Assembly (NCBI RefSeq): GCF_004015795.1
Contig: NZ_ML137218.1
Span: forward strand, 2,081,368 to 2,145,367
Length of the DNA: 64,000 nt
Source of the DNA: Falsirhodobacter deserti
Lineage (GTDB): Bacteria > Pseudomonadota > Alphaproteobacteria > Rhodobacterales > Rhodobacteraceae
Direction of reading: 5' to 3'
The notes beneath the pieces are model-generated. The model saw nothing but the letters and a program-made list of their open reading frames with translations, was not told where the DNA came from and searched no databases. The translations under genes and the position numbers were made by a program. Below are positions 17,148 through 25,677 of this stretch, piece after piece (position 1 is the stretch's first letter; each line of letters opens with the position of its first letter).

Positions 17148-17223
17148 GGGCCTATAGCTCAGTTGGTAGAGCAACTGACTTTTAATCAGTGGGTCGCAGG
17201 TTCGAATCCTGCTGGGCTCACCA
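17148..17223 (+). tRNA. tRNA-Lys(UUU)
   Basis: GGGCCTA pairs with the 3' acceptor strand TGGGCTC, the D arm is GCTCAGTTGGTAGAGC, the anticodon arm is ACTGA-CTTTTAA-TCAGT giving UUU, the T arm contains GGTTCGAATCC, and CCA is encoded. The 166 bases from here to regA hold no feature I can support. Confidence 0.97.
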
Positions 17224-17389
17224 CACACTCCTCCTTCTTGACACTGATTCGCTGCCGAAAAATTGCCTTCAAGGTCGGAAGGCTGCTGCTAAATCGCCGC
17301 CCCTGCAGACGGCAGTTGCGCAGGACGTTCAGCACCCTGCCGACATGAAGCTTCGCAAATCTGAAAAACCTGCCGAAAAAGCCTTGCCC

Positions 17390-17920
17390 TCAGCGGACCT
17401 GCCACTTCTCCAGTTTCCGGGCCAGCGTGCGGCGATGCATTCCCAGCCGCCGCGCCGTTTCCGAGATGTTGAAATCCGTGGCCACCAGCGTTTCGTGGAT
17501 GCGCTCCCACTCCAACGTCTTGATGGTTGTGGGCTGGGTTGAGGCGGCAACGCCCGTATCCCCGGCCCCGCGCTGGAAAGCATCAAGGATGTCGTCGGTA
17601 TTGGACGGCTTGGTCAGGTAATGGCAGGCGCCCAGCTTGATCGCCTCCACTGCCGTGGCGATGCTTGCAAACCCAGTCAGCACGACGATCAGCATCTCCG
17701 GATCGTGCCGGTGCAGCTGATCCACGCACACGAGGCCGGAGCCGCCCGCCAGCTTCAGATCCACCACCGCATGGGTCGGGCGATGCTGGGCCAGCACGTC
17801 CGGCAGCGCCTCCGGCCCCGAGGCGGTGATGACCTGATACCCCCTTTTTTCCAACGAGCGTTTCAGCGTGGCGGCGAAATCGGCGTCATCTTCCACCAGC
17901 AGGATCAGACCTTCAGACAT
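17390..17920 (-). CDS. regA: RegA/PrrA/ActR-type global redox response regulator
   Basis: A 176-residue regulator: receiver domain with acidic pair Asp11-Asp12 and phosphorylated Asp54 (VVDLKLAGG), a proline-rich linker, and a Fis-type helix-turn-helix at the C terminus (ISETARRLGMHRRTLARKL), which is nearly invariant in this family. It controls respiration, photosynthesis, carbon and nitrogen fixation genes in Rhodobacterales. An AGGAGG inside the end of regB serves its ATG at 17918-17920, and the genes overlap by 8 bases. Being last in the cyo operon ties its expression to the quinol oxidase. Confidence 0.95.
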   Translation of the reverse strand: MSEGLILLVEDDADFAATLKRSLEKRGYQVITASGPEALPDVLAQHRPTHAVVDLKLAGGSGLVCVDQLHRHDPEMLIVVLTGFASIATAVEAIKLGACHYLTKPSNTDDILDAFQRGAGDTGVAASTQPTTIKTLEWERIHETLVATDFNISETARRLGMHRRTLARKLEKWQVR

Positions 17921-19154
17921 CGTTCCTCCTTAAGGCAAGGGATTCCAGCGGCAGGCGTAATGTCACTTCCGCGCCCCGCGCCCCATTGGCAACCGCTACA
18001 TCGCCCCCAAGTTTCCTGACGGCGCTGACCGTCAGGAAAAGACCAAGCCCCCGGCCGGGTCGTCCCTTGGTGGACCGATAGGGCCGCCCCACATCGGCCA
18101 GCATTTCCGGCGCGAAACCGGGACCGCGATCGTCCACGATCAGGATCAGGTCATCCCCGTCCCGCCGCACCGTCAGCCCGACCCAGTCGGGGGAAACCTC
18201 ATGTGCGTTGTCCAGAACATTCATCAGCATCTGGGTCAGCGTTTCGTCCAGCACGATCTGCATGTCGTCGCCGAACTCGTTGCGGACCTGCAGGCCGGTG
18301 AAGTCACGCAGATCGCTCCAATCCTCGGCCAGTTCGCGGACGAAGCGGTGCACGGTCGTCGGATGGGGCGCTTCGCCCCGAGCCTCGCCCGAGGTCATCA
18401 GGATGCCGGTCACGATCGCCTTGCAACGGTCGATCGCCTTCTGCATCGCCGCAATCTCCTCGCGCTGTTCGGGATCGGTGACGGAATGGCGCCAGTCGCC
18501 CAGGATGACCGATATGGAGGCGAGCGGGGTGCCAAGTTCATGTGCCGCGCCCGAAGCGAAAAGCCCCATCCGCACGATCTGGTCTTCCTCCAGCGCGCGC
18601 TGGTGCAGCTTGGCCAGCCGTTCCGTCCGGTCGCGCAGGTTGACCATCATCCGCGTCATGAAGGCGGCAATCAGCACGCCGTCGACCACCAGCCCGAAGA
18701 ACATGCCAAGGATATAAAGCGGGAAATGTTCCACCCCTTCGGGCAGCGTCAGGGTATAGTGGAAGGGGATAAGAAGGCTGAACATCACCACGACCAAGCC
18801 CACCAGCCCCCATGTCACCGACTGGGGCAGCAGAACGGCCGAAAGCGTGATCTGCAGCAGGTAAAGGATGGTGAAGGGATTGCTGGCCCCGCCGGACAAC
18901 GCAAGCTGCGTCGTCAGCGCCAGCACATCGACAACCATTTCCGATGCCGTCGCCCATCGCCAGTTACGAAAGCGCGTCCGGCTGAGCAGGTTCATCGTAA
19001 TCAGAACCGCCAGTACCGCATACATCGGCACCAGCGGCAGATCGATTCCCATCACAAGATGGACGAAGCTGATGGTGGCAATCTGCCCGCCCACCGCCAG
19101 CCAGCGCAACTGCACCAGCAGGCTGAGGTTGCGGCCGTCTGTCGCCCGATCCAT
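17913..19154 (-). CDS. regB: RegB/PrrB/ActS-type redox sensor histidine kinase
   Basis: A 413-residue membrane kinase with about six transmembrane helices in the first 170 residues. The quinone-sensing box GGASNPF is at residues 88-94. The phosphorylated His205 lies in GAAHELGTPLAS, and a cysteine at residue 244 (IDRCKAIV) sits where the redox-active cysteine of RegB is found. An HATPase domain with DDRGPGF and GRGLGL ends the protein. ATG at 19154 overlaps the SURF1 stop by one base (TGATG), supporting this start over a longer frame from 19175. The partner is RegA directly downstream. Confidence 0.94.
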   Translation of the reverse strand: MDRATDGRNLSLLVQLRWLAVGGQIATISFVHLVMGIDLPLVPMYAVLAVLITMNLLSRTRFRNWRWATASEMVVDVLALTTQLALSGGASNPFTILYLLQITLSAVLLPQSVTWGLVGLVVVMFSLLIPFHYTLTLPEGVEHFPLYILGMFFGLVVDGVLIAAFMTRMMVNLRDRTERLAKLHQRALEEDQIVRMGLFASGAAHELGTPLASISVILGDWRHSVTDPEQREEIAAMQKAIDRCKAIVTGILMTSGEARGEAPHPTTVHRFVRELAEDWSDLRDFTGLQVRNEFGDDMQIVLDETLTQMLMNVLDNAHEVSPDWVGLTVRRDGDDLILIVDDRGPGFAPEMLADVGRPYRSTKGRPGRGLGLFLTVSAVRKLGGDVAVANGARGAEVTLRLPLESLALRRNDV

Positions 19155-19882
19155 CAGCCCCGACGGAGACGCCATTCATGCCACCCCACATAGGCTGCCG
19201 CTGCGGCAAGACCGAGCGCCAGTGCAAGCCACGTCAGCGCATAGCTGAGGTGATTGTTGTTGAAGCTGATCACGGTCAGCCCGCCGACAGGCGCACCCCC
19301 ATCGCTGCGTTCGGTATCGATGAAGAAGGGCGCGACATTCTCCAGCCCCTGCTGGGCGGCGATGGCTGCAACGTCCCGTGAATACCAGCGCCCTTCGGCG
19401 GGATCGTTGCTGCGCAGGAAGCCGCCACCCGGTTCGGTGATGCGCAAAAGGCCCGTAACCGTCTGCTCCCCCTCGGGGCGGGAATAGCTGTCACGTTCTT
19501 CAGGCAGCACGAAACCCCGATTGATCAGGTAGGTGCCGTTCGCGGTTTCCAGCGGCGTCATCACCCAGAACCCGCCGCCAAGGTCGCTGACGGCCTGTGT
19601 CAGAACCGTGTGGTCGTTCAGGAAGCGCCCGGTCACGGTCACGCGGCGATATTCGTCATTCTGCCGCGTCACCTTGGCCCATTGGGCGGGTTGCGGCGCG
19701 GGCACGGCCTCGGCCGTCACCCGGGACTCGACCCGTTCGATCAGATCCGTCTTCCAGGCCAGCCGTTGCACCTGCCAAATAGCCAAAGACAGCAGCAGGG
19801 CGATCCCTGCTGCTGCCAGTATGGCCATGACGGTAAGCGTCAGGGCAGACCGGGGCCGGCGTTCCGTCCCCGACCCTGTCAC
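19154..19882 (-). CDS. SURF1-family oxidase assembly protein
   Basis: A 242-residue protein with two transmembrane segments (about 15-37 and 215-233) bracketing a periplasmic domain with the WQVQRL.WK and GGFWVMTPL-type SURF1 motifs and VNRG-like INRGFVLP. SURF1 proteins help insert or deliver heme during oxidase assembly. Placement after cyoD is typical for alphaproteobacterial bo3-type operons, and it probably serves this oxidase. It overlaps cyoD by 4 bases and regB by 1 base. Confidence 0.92.
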   Translation of the reverse strand: MTGSGTERRPRSALTLTVMAILAAAGIALLLSLAIWQVQRLAWKTDLIERVESRVTAEAVPAPQPAQWAKVTRQNDEYRRVTVTGRFLNDHTVLTQAVSDLGGGFWVMTPLETANGTYLINRGFVLPEERDSYSRPEGEQTVTGLLRITEPGGGFLRSNDPAEGRWYSRDVAAIAAQQGLENVAPFFIDTERSDGGAPVGGLTVISFNNNHLSYALTWLALALGLAAAAAYVGWHEWRLRRG

Positions 19883-20295
19883 TGCGGCGATTCCGGATCG
19901 CCGCTGCCCATGCCTTCCGGCGCTTCGGCGCCGGTGACAGTCATGTCATGCGCGGGCATCATGTTGGCGTTCATGTTGAACATGACCCAGACGGACCCTG
20001 CCACCATGATAAACACCACCACCAGCGTGAACACGGTAGAGGTCAGCGTCCAGCCTTCCTCGGCCGAGGGCGTGACGTGCAGGAAGTAGATCACGTGAAC
20101 GATGATCTGCGCGACGGCAAAGCCCGTCACGATTAGGATCGTCGCCGTCGGGTTTTCCAGCACCTCTTCCATCACCAGCCAGAACGGGATCACCGTCAGG
20201 ATGACCGACAGGATGAAGCCGGTCATGTAGGATTTGAACGAGCCGTGCGAATGGTCGTCGCCGTGGTGTGCGTCGTTATGTGCGTGATGAGCCAT
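19879..20295 (-). CDS. cyoD: Cytochrome bo3 ubiquinol oxidase subunit IV
   Basis: A 138-residue membrane subunit with a His-rich N terminus (HHAHNDAHHGDDHSHGS) and three transmembrane segments, as in CyoD. It stabilises the oxidase during assembly. The C-terminal tail (AEAPEGMGSGDPESPQ) is longer than in E. coli. It overlaps cyoC by one base. Confidence 0.95.
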   Translation of the reverse strand: MAHHAHNDAHHGDDHSHGSFKSYMTGFILSVILTVIPFWLVMEEVLENPTATILIVTGFAVAQIIVHVIYFLHVTPSAEEGWTLTSTVFTLVVVFIMVAGSVWVMFNMNANMMPAHDMTVTGAEAPEGMGSGDPESPQ

Positions 20296-20912
20296 CAGAC
20301 CATCCTCACGAGATAGACGAAGGTGAAGACGCCGATCCAGATGACGTCAAGGAAGTGCCAGAACAGGCTCAGGCAGCCCAGACGGCGCTGCATCGCCGAT
20401 GTCAGGCCGAACTTGCGGACCTGGAACACCAGCGTGAACAGCCAGATCATCCCGAAGGTCACGTGCAGACCGTGCGTGCCGACCAGCAGGAAGAAGGCCG
20501 AAAGGAAGGCCGAACGCTGCGGACCTGCGCCGATGTGGATCAGGTGGTGGAATTCGTAAAGCTCGATGCAAAGGAAGGCTGCACCGAACACCGCCGTCAC
20601 CAGCAGCCAGCCAATCACCTGTTTGCTGTTGTGACGCTGCATCGCCAGCATCGCAAAACCATAGGTGATGGAGGAGAACAGCAGCATGGCCGTGTTCACC
20701 GCGATCAGGTCAAGCTCGAACAGCTCTTTCGGGCCGGGCCCGGCGGCATAGGAGCCGCCGAGAACCGCATAGGTCGCAAAAAGGACCGCAAAGATGAGGC
20801 AGTCGCTCATCAGGTAGATGTAGAACCCCAGCATGGTGCTGGCGCCCTCGGGGTGATGCGGCTCTTCCGGCAGGTGGAACGCGCCGTCTTTCGGCAAGGT
20901 TACATGGCTCAT
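20295..20912 (-). CDS. cyoC: Cytochrome bo3 ubiquinol oxidase subunit III
   Basis: A 205-residue subunit with five transmembrane helices, typical of CyoC (E. coli has 204 residues). Recognisable motifs are GFYIYLMSDCLIFAVLFATY and GTHGLHVTFG, and it ends in WIGVFTFVYLVRMV. It starts 3 bases after the cyoB stop. Confidence 0.96.
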   Translation of the reverse strand: MSHVTLPKDGAFHLPEEPHHPEGASTMLGFYIYLMSDCLIFAVLFATYAVLGGSYAAGPGPKELFELDLIAVNTAMLLFSSITYGFAMLAMQRHNSKQVIGWLLVTAVFGAAFLCIELYEFHHLIHIGAGPQRSAFLSAFFLLVGTHGLHVTFGMIWLFTLVFQVRKFGLTSAMQRRLGCLSLFWHFLDVIWIGVFTFVYLVRMV

Positions 20913-20915
20913 GTC

Positions 20916-22907
20916 TCAGACCTGCGTTGCAAGCAGCTTGGTGCGGGCGGCTTCCGTTTCTGCCACCTGCTCTGCCGTGATGTAGTAGTCGCGATCGCGG
21001 TTGAACGTGTGGTAGATCGCATAGCCGGCCATGGCCACGAAGGACAGGGCAGCAAGCCACCAGATGTACCAGACCAGCGCAAAGCCGCAGACCGTGGACA
21101 GGGCGGCAAGGATGATACCCGCTTCCGTGCTTTTGGGCATGTGGATCGGCTGGTAACCGTTCAGCGGACGCTGGTAGTTACGTTGCTTCATGTCGTGCCA
21201 GGCATCAACGTCGTAGGCCACAGGCGTGAACGCGAAGTTGTAGCTGGGCGGCGGCGAAGACGTTGCCCATTCCAGCGTACGGCCACCCCACGGATCGCCC
21301 GTCACATCGCGCAGCTTGTCGCGCTGCATGATCGACACGGCGATCTGGATGATGAAGGCAAAGATACCCACGGCGATGGTTGCCACACCGATGCCGGCGA
21401 TGACGAACCAGATCTGAAGGCTCGGATCATCGAACACCCGCAACCGGCGCGTCACGCCCATCAGGCCCAGAACATAAACCGGGGTGAAAGCCAGCCAGAA
21501 GCCGATGACCCAGCCCCAGAAGGACACCAGTCCCCAGAACTTGTTCAGGCGGAAGCCGAAGGCTTTCGGGAACCAGTAGTTGATGCCGGCGAACACACCG
21601 AACACCACGCCGCCGATGATGACGTTATGGAAGTGCGCGACCAGGAACAGCGAGTTGTGCAGCACGAAGTCTGCCGGAGGCACGGCCAGCAGAACGCCGG
21701 TCATCCCGCCGATCACGAAGGTGATCATGAAGGCCACGACCCAGTACATCGGCACCTCGAAACGGATGCGGCCTTTGTACATGGTGAACAGCCAGTTGAA
21801 GATCTTCGCACCCGTCGGGATGGAGATGATCATCGTCGTGATCCCGAAGAACGAGTTCACGGACGCGCCCGACCCCATCGTGAAGAAGTGGTGCAGCCAC
21901 ACGAGGTAGGACAGGATCGTGATCACGATGGTTGCATAGACCATCGAGGTATAGCCGAAGAGACGCTTGCCCGAGAATGTCGAGGTGACTTCCGAGAAGA
22001 CGCCGAACAGCGGCAGGATAAGGATATAGACTTCCGGGTGGCCCCAGATCCAGATGAGGTTGACATACATCATCGGGTTGCCGCCCAGGTCGGCGGTGAA
22101 GAAGTTCGTCCCGATATAGCGGTCAAGCGTCAGAAGAACCAGAACAGCCGTCAGCACCGGGAAGGAGGCGATGATCAGGATGTTCGTGCAAAGCGCGGTC
22201 CAGCAGAAGATCGGCATCTTCATCATGGTCATGCCGGGGGCACGCATCTTGATGATGGTCACCAGCAGGTTGATGCCCGAAAGCGTGGTACCCACGCCGG
22301 CCACCTGAAGACCCCAGATGTAATAATCCACGCCCGTCGATGGCGATGCCCCTATCCCCGACAGTGGCGGGAAGGCCAGCCAGCCGGTTTGCGCATATTC
22401 ACCGATGAACAGCGACAGCATCGTCAGCACCGCGCCGCCCACCGTCATCCAGAACGAGAAGTTGTTCAGGAAGGGGAAGGCCACGTCGCGCGCGCCGATC
22501 TGCAGCGGCATCACGAAGTTCATCAGGCCCGTAACGAACGGCATCGCCACGAAGAAGATCATGATGACGCCATGCGCCGTGAAGATCTGGTCGTAGTGGT
22601 GCGAGTTCAGATAGCCTTCGGACCCGTTGAAGGCGATCGCCTGCTGGATCCGCATCATGATCGCATCGGCAAAGCCGCGCATCAGCATGATGAGGCCAAG
22701 GATCATGTACATGATCCCGATCTTCTTGTGGTCGATGCTTACGATCCAGTTATGCCACAGCGGCCCCCAGAGCCGGTAGCGGAACATGACGGCCATCAAG
22801 GCCAGACCGATCACCACCACGCCTGCGAAAGTCGCGACGAGGATCGGTTCGTGATATGGGATGGCCTCCAGGGTCAGGCGGCCAAAAATGAATTCGGTAA
22901 GTGACAT
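20916..22907 (-). CDS. cyoB: Cytochrome bo3 ubiquinol oxidase subunit I
   Basis: A 663-residue heme-copper oxidase core that reduces oxygen to water with ubiquinol and pumps protons. Ligand motifs are all present: [11 protein letters not shown] (low-spin heme), [12 protein letters not shown] (CuB His cross-linked to Tyr), WLHHFFTMG (CuB) and [11 protein letters not shown] (both hemes). Fifteen membrane segments and length match E. coli CyoB. Gap to cyoA is 12 bases. Confidence 0.97.
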   Translation of the reverse strand: MSLTEFIFGRLTLEAIPYHEPILVATFAGVVVIGLALMAVMFRYRLWGPLWHNWIVSIDHKKIGIMYMILGLIMLMRGFADAIMMRIQQAIAFNGSEGYLNSHHYDQIFTAHGVIMIFFVAMPFVTGLMNFVMPLQIGARDVAFPFLNNFSFWMTVGGAVLTMLSLFIGEYAQTGWLAFPPLSGIGASPSTGVDYYIWGLQVAGVGTTLSGINLLVTIIKMRAPGMTMMKMPIFCWTALCTNILIIASFPVLTAVLVLLTLDRYIGTNFFTADLGGNPMMYVNLIWIWGHPEVYILILPLFGVFSEVTSTFSGKRLFGYTSMVYATIVITILSYLVWLHHFFTMGSGASVNSFFGITTMIISIPTGAKIFNWLFTMYKGRIRFEVPMYWVVAFMITFVIGGMTGVLLAVPPADFVLHNSLFLVAHFHNVIIGGVVFGVFAGINYWFPKAFGFRLNKFWGLVSFWGWVIGFWLAFTPVYVLGLMGVTRRLRVFDDPSLQIWFVIAGIGVATIAVGIFAFIIQIAVSIMQRDKLRDVTGDPWGGRTLEWATSSPPPSYNFAFTPVAYDVDAWHDMKQRNYQRPLNGYQPIHMPKSTEAGIILAALSTVCGFALVWYIWWLAALSFVAMAGYAIYHTFNRDRDYYITAEQVAETEAARTKLLATQV

Positions 22908-22919
22908 GTCGCCTATCCG

Positions 22920-24083
22920 TCAAAGGGCCTGTGCGCGCGACGGCGCAGTAAGAAGGGTGTATGCCGGCGTAAGGGACGTTCCCGGACGATCCAGCGCGTG
23001 GCTGCGCAGGGGGCTCGTGTCCTTGGCCGTGACGATCAGCTGCTCCTCGCCGTACACACGCTCGGAGTCGAGCACGGTGCAGAAGGCATCAACCACGACG
23101 GGGGCCGCGCCGAACGGCGTCTTGCCGCGCGTGAAGACCTTCGTCGTCAGTTCCGTCACGTTCATGGTGCCTGCATTGCCGAAGCCGCCAAGCTCGTCCA
23201 CGGCCATCATCCCGTCCACGCACATGCGGTTCGCCTCGACGCAACGGTTGACGAGCGCGTGCCAAAGGCCGGGCGCGACGGTGCCGAAATAGGTGACGGG
23301 CTCGTTTTCCGAAGGCTGCTCAAGCTCGGCATAGGTTTCGCGGGTCAGGTCGGTGCCTTCCTCGCGGACTTTCTGCACCCAACCCTCGAAGTCGGCCGTC
23401 TGCATGGCATGCGCTTGGAAGCGCATGTGAGAGAAGCCGTGACCCGAGTAGTGGGAGGAGAAGCCGTCATAGCTGCCTTGGTGGTTCAGCACGCCGTTCA
23501 GCTTCGTTTCCATCGCGGGCATGGCATAGATCATGCCGGCCATCGCGGGAATATAGAAGGCGTTCATCACCGATGTCGCCGTGATCGAGAATTCTACCGG
23601 ACGGTCGACCGGCGTCGCGAATTCGTTGATCGTCGCGATGTTGTATTCGGGATAGATGAACATCCACTTCCAGTCCATCGCCACGACCTCGACCCGAAGG
23701 GGAGTGTAATCCTCCTCGATGGGCTTGCCCTCGGCGATCCGGTCAAGCGGACGATAGGGATCAAGCAGATGCGTGCCGACCCAGGTCAGCGCACCCAGTG
23801 CGATGATGATCAGAAGCGGCGCGGCCCAGATCACCAGTTCCAGCCGGGTGGAGTGGTGGAATTCCGGATCGTATTCCGCATCCCGATTCGAGGCGCGGTA
23901 CTTCCACGCGAAGAGACAGATCAGCACGATCACCGGAACGATGATCAGCAGCATCAGCAGGGTGGAAATCACAAGCACGTCGCGCTGCTGGATTGCGATG
24001 TCGCCGGCGGGAGCCAGAACAACGGGTTTACAGGCAGCTATGAGTGCAAGAGGCGCCAAAGCGGCGATACGAAAGCTTTTCAC
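22920..24083 (-). CDS. cyoA: Cytochrome bo3 ubiquinol oxidase subunit II (lipoprotein)
   Basis: A 387-residue subunit with a lipoprotein signal (VKSFRIAALAPLALIAAC, Cys18), two transmembrane helices and a cupredoxin domain lacking the CuA ligands, as expected for quinol oxidases. I chose GTG at 24083 because it gives a normal lipoprotein signal. A longer frame from 24191 adds unlikely sequence. The C-terminal ~100 residues, after the COX_ARM region, are longer than in E. coli. First gene of cyoABCD-surf1-regBA; its promoter should be in 24084-24246. Confidence 0.95.
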   Translation of the reverse strand: MKSFRIAALAPLALIAACKPVVLAPAGDIAIQQRDVLVISTLLMLLIIVPVIVLICLFAWKYRASNRDAEYDPEFHHSTRLELVIWAAPLLIIIALGALTWVGTHLLDPYRPLDRIAEGKPIEEDYTPLRVEVVAMDWKWMFIYPEYNIATINEFATPVDRPVEFSITATSVMNAFYIPAMAGMIYAMPAMETKLNGVLNHQGSYDGFSSHYSGHGFSHMRFQAHAMQTADFEGWVQKVREEGTDLTRETYAELEQPSENEPVTYFGTVAPGLWHALVNRCVEANRMCVDGMMAVDELGGFGNAGTMNVTELTTKVFTRGKTPFGAAPVVVDAFCTVLDSERVYGEEQLIVTAKDTSPLRSHALDRPGTSLTPAYTLLTAPSRAQAL

Positions 24084-24168
24084 GGCGAATCCATTCGTAA
24101 AGGTCGGACCTGCGGCCGAGGTGGCGTGAATGTGAGGCCTCCGATAAACCCGAAGCCCGTGCAGCAAC

Positions 24169-24187
24169 ATTGGACAATTTGCCCAAT
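24169..24187. promoter_or_regulatory. Candidate operator: 19-bp dyad in the cyoA/MFS divergent region
   Basis: ATTGGACAA and TTGCCCAAT are inverted repeats (one mismatched pair) around a single T. The dyad lies 86 bases before the cyoA start and 60 before the MFS start. It has the size of a dimer-binding site, but the regulator is not known to me. Confidence 0.4.
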
Positions 24188-24246
24188 CCAAAGTCTACTC
24201 TAATACCGGCAGAGAACAAATCGACCAATCGAATGGAGTTGAGCAC

Positions 24247-25578
24247 GTGAGCACCCCTGCATCAACCACGGCGGAGCGGGACGCGCGCCGTCTGCATTCC
24301 GACACACATCACGCCCATGAGGCCGATCCGGGCGAAATGTCGATCGGCGTGATCATCGGGCGGGCGGCGGAGTTCTTCGACTTCTTCGTCTTCGCAATCG
24401 CCTGCGTGCTTGTCTTTCCGGCACGCCTTTTTCCCTTTGTCGACCCGCTGACGGGAACGCTGTATTCCTTCGCGATCCTCGCGCTTGGTTTTCTTGCGCG
24501 CCCCTTCGGCTCGGTCTTCTTCCACTGGGTCGACCGCAACAAGGGCCGCGGCGCCAAGCTGACCTTCGCGATGATGCTGCTGGGCACGTCCACCGTGGCG
24601 ATGGGCCTGATCCCCACCTATGAAACGCTGGGCGCCTGGGCCCTCATCCTCCTTTGCATCTTCCGCGCCGCTCAGGGCTTTGCGCTCGGCGGCACGTGGG
24701 ACGGTCTCGCCTCCCTTCTGGCGCTCAGCGCGCCCGAGAACAAGCGCGGCTGGTATGCAATGGTCCCGCAGCTTGGCACACCGATCGCGCTGATCGTGGC
24801 GACCGCGCTTTTCGTCTATCTGGTGATGAGCATGTCTGCCACCGACTTCCTTGACTGGGGCTGGCGCTATCCGTTCTTCGTTGCCTTCGCCATCAACGTT
24901 GTCGCGCTGTTCGCACGCGTCCGCCTGGTCGCAAGCCCCGATTACGACCACATGTTCAAGTCCAGCGACCTGACCCCCACGGGCATGGGCGAAACGTTGC
25001 GCGCCGAAAGCCGCGGCATCCTTCTGGGCGCCTTCACCCCGCTGGCCAGCTTTGCGATGCTGCACATGCTGACGGTTTTCCCGCTGGCCTATGTGTTCCT
25101 TTACACCGAAAACAGCCCTGCCGGCTTCCTGACGACGCTTCTCATCGGCTCGTTCGTCGGCCTTGCCGCCACGGCAGCTTCGGGCGTGCTCTCCGACCGG
25201 ATCGGCCGTCGTAAGCTGCTGATCGGCAGCGCGGTGGGCATTGCGATCTTCGCGATCGTCGGGCCGATCCTGCTCAGCTTCGGTGGCGCAGGCCAGACGC
25301 TTTACGTGATGGTGGGCTTCATCCTTGTCGGCCTCAGCTTCGGTCAGGCTTCGGGTGCGGTGGCAGCCAGCTTCAACAAGGGCAACCGTTACACCGCTTC
25401 GGCCATCACGTCGGACCTGTCCTGGATCATCGGTGCGGGCCTTGCCCCCTTCGTGGCGCTGTTCCTGACGGCCAGCTTCGGGATCTGGGCGGCAGGCGCC
25501 TACCTGCTGTCGGGCGCGATCTGCACGCTGATCGCCCTGCGGATCAACAAGCTCGTATCCAACATGGGCCGCAACTAA
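24247..25578 (+). CDS. MFS transporter of the metabolite:proton symporter (MHS) type
   Basis: A 443-residue carrier with about 12 transmembrane segments. Motifs are of the MHS/ShiA-ProP group: RAAEFFDFFVF in helix 1, ARPFGSVFFHWVDRNKGRG in loop 2-3, and SGVLSDRIGRRKLL in loop 8-9. Substrates in this group are organic acids, betaines or shikimate; none can be chosen here. GTG start at 24247, with GGAG 8 bases upstream. The gene diverges from cyoA and is closed by a strong terminator. The His-rich N-terminal tail (HSDTHHAHEAD) is unusual for the group. Confidence 0.88.
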   Translation: MSTPASTTAERDARRLHSDTHHAHEADPGEMSIGVIIGRAAEFFDFFVFAIACVLVFPARLFPFVDPLTGTLYSFAILALGFLARPFGSVFFHWVDRNKGRGAKLTFAMMLLGTSTVAMGLIPTYETLGAWALILLCIFRAAQGFALGGTWDGLASLLALSAPENKRGWYAMVPQLGTPIALIVATALFVYLVMSMSATDFLDWGWRYPFFVAFAINVVALFARVRLVASPDYDHMFKSSDLTPTGMGETLRAESRGILLGAFTPLASFAMLHMLTVFPLAYVFLYTENSPAGFLTTLLIGSFVGLAATAASGVLSDRIGRRKLLIGSAVGIAIFAIVGPILLSFGGAGQTLYVMVGFILVGLSFGQASGAVAASFNKGNRYTASAITSDLSWIIGAGLAPFVALFLTASFGIWAAGAYLLSGAICTLIALRINKLVSNMGRN

Positions 25579-25627
25579 GCGGATGGTGGTCCCGCTTCGG
25601 CGGGCCCCTGCCCTTACAAAGAAGAAA

Positions 25628-25656
25628 GGCGGCGCAGATCCTGCGCCGCCCTTTTT
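25628..25656. terminator. Strong (bidirectional) terminator between the MFS gene and cysNC
   Basis: GGCGGCGCAG (25628-25637) and CTGCGCCGCC (25641-25650) form a perfect 10-bp stem with loop ATC, followed by CTTTTT. On the minus strand the stem is followed by TTTCTTC. A smaller CCCGC-TTCG-GCGGG hairpin precedes it at 25591-25604. It serves two convergent genes. Confidence 0.9.
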
Positions 25657-25677
25657 CATGTCCGCATCTGCGGGATC

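Noticed and set aside
20268-22904. An 878-residue plus-strand frame opposite cyoC/cyoB
   Set aside because: His/Asp/Arg-rich sequence with no family features; a shadow of the high-GC oxidase genes on the other strand.
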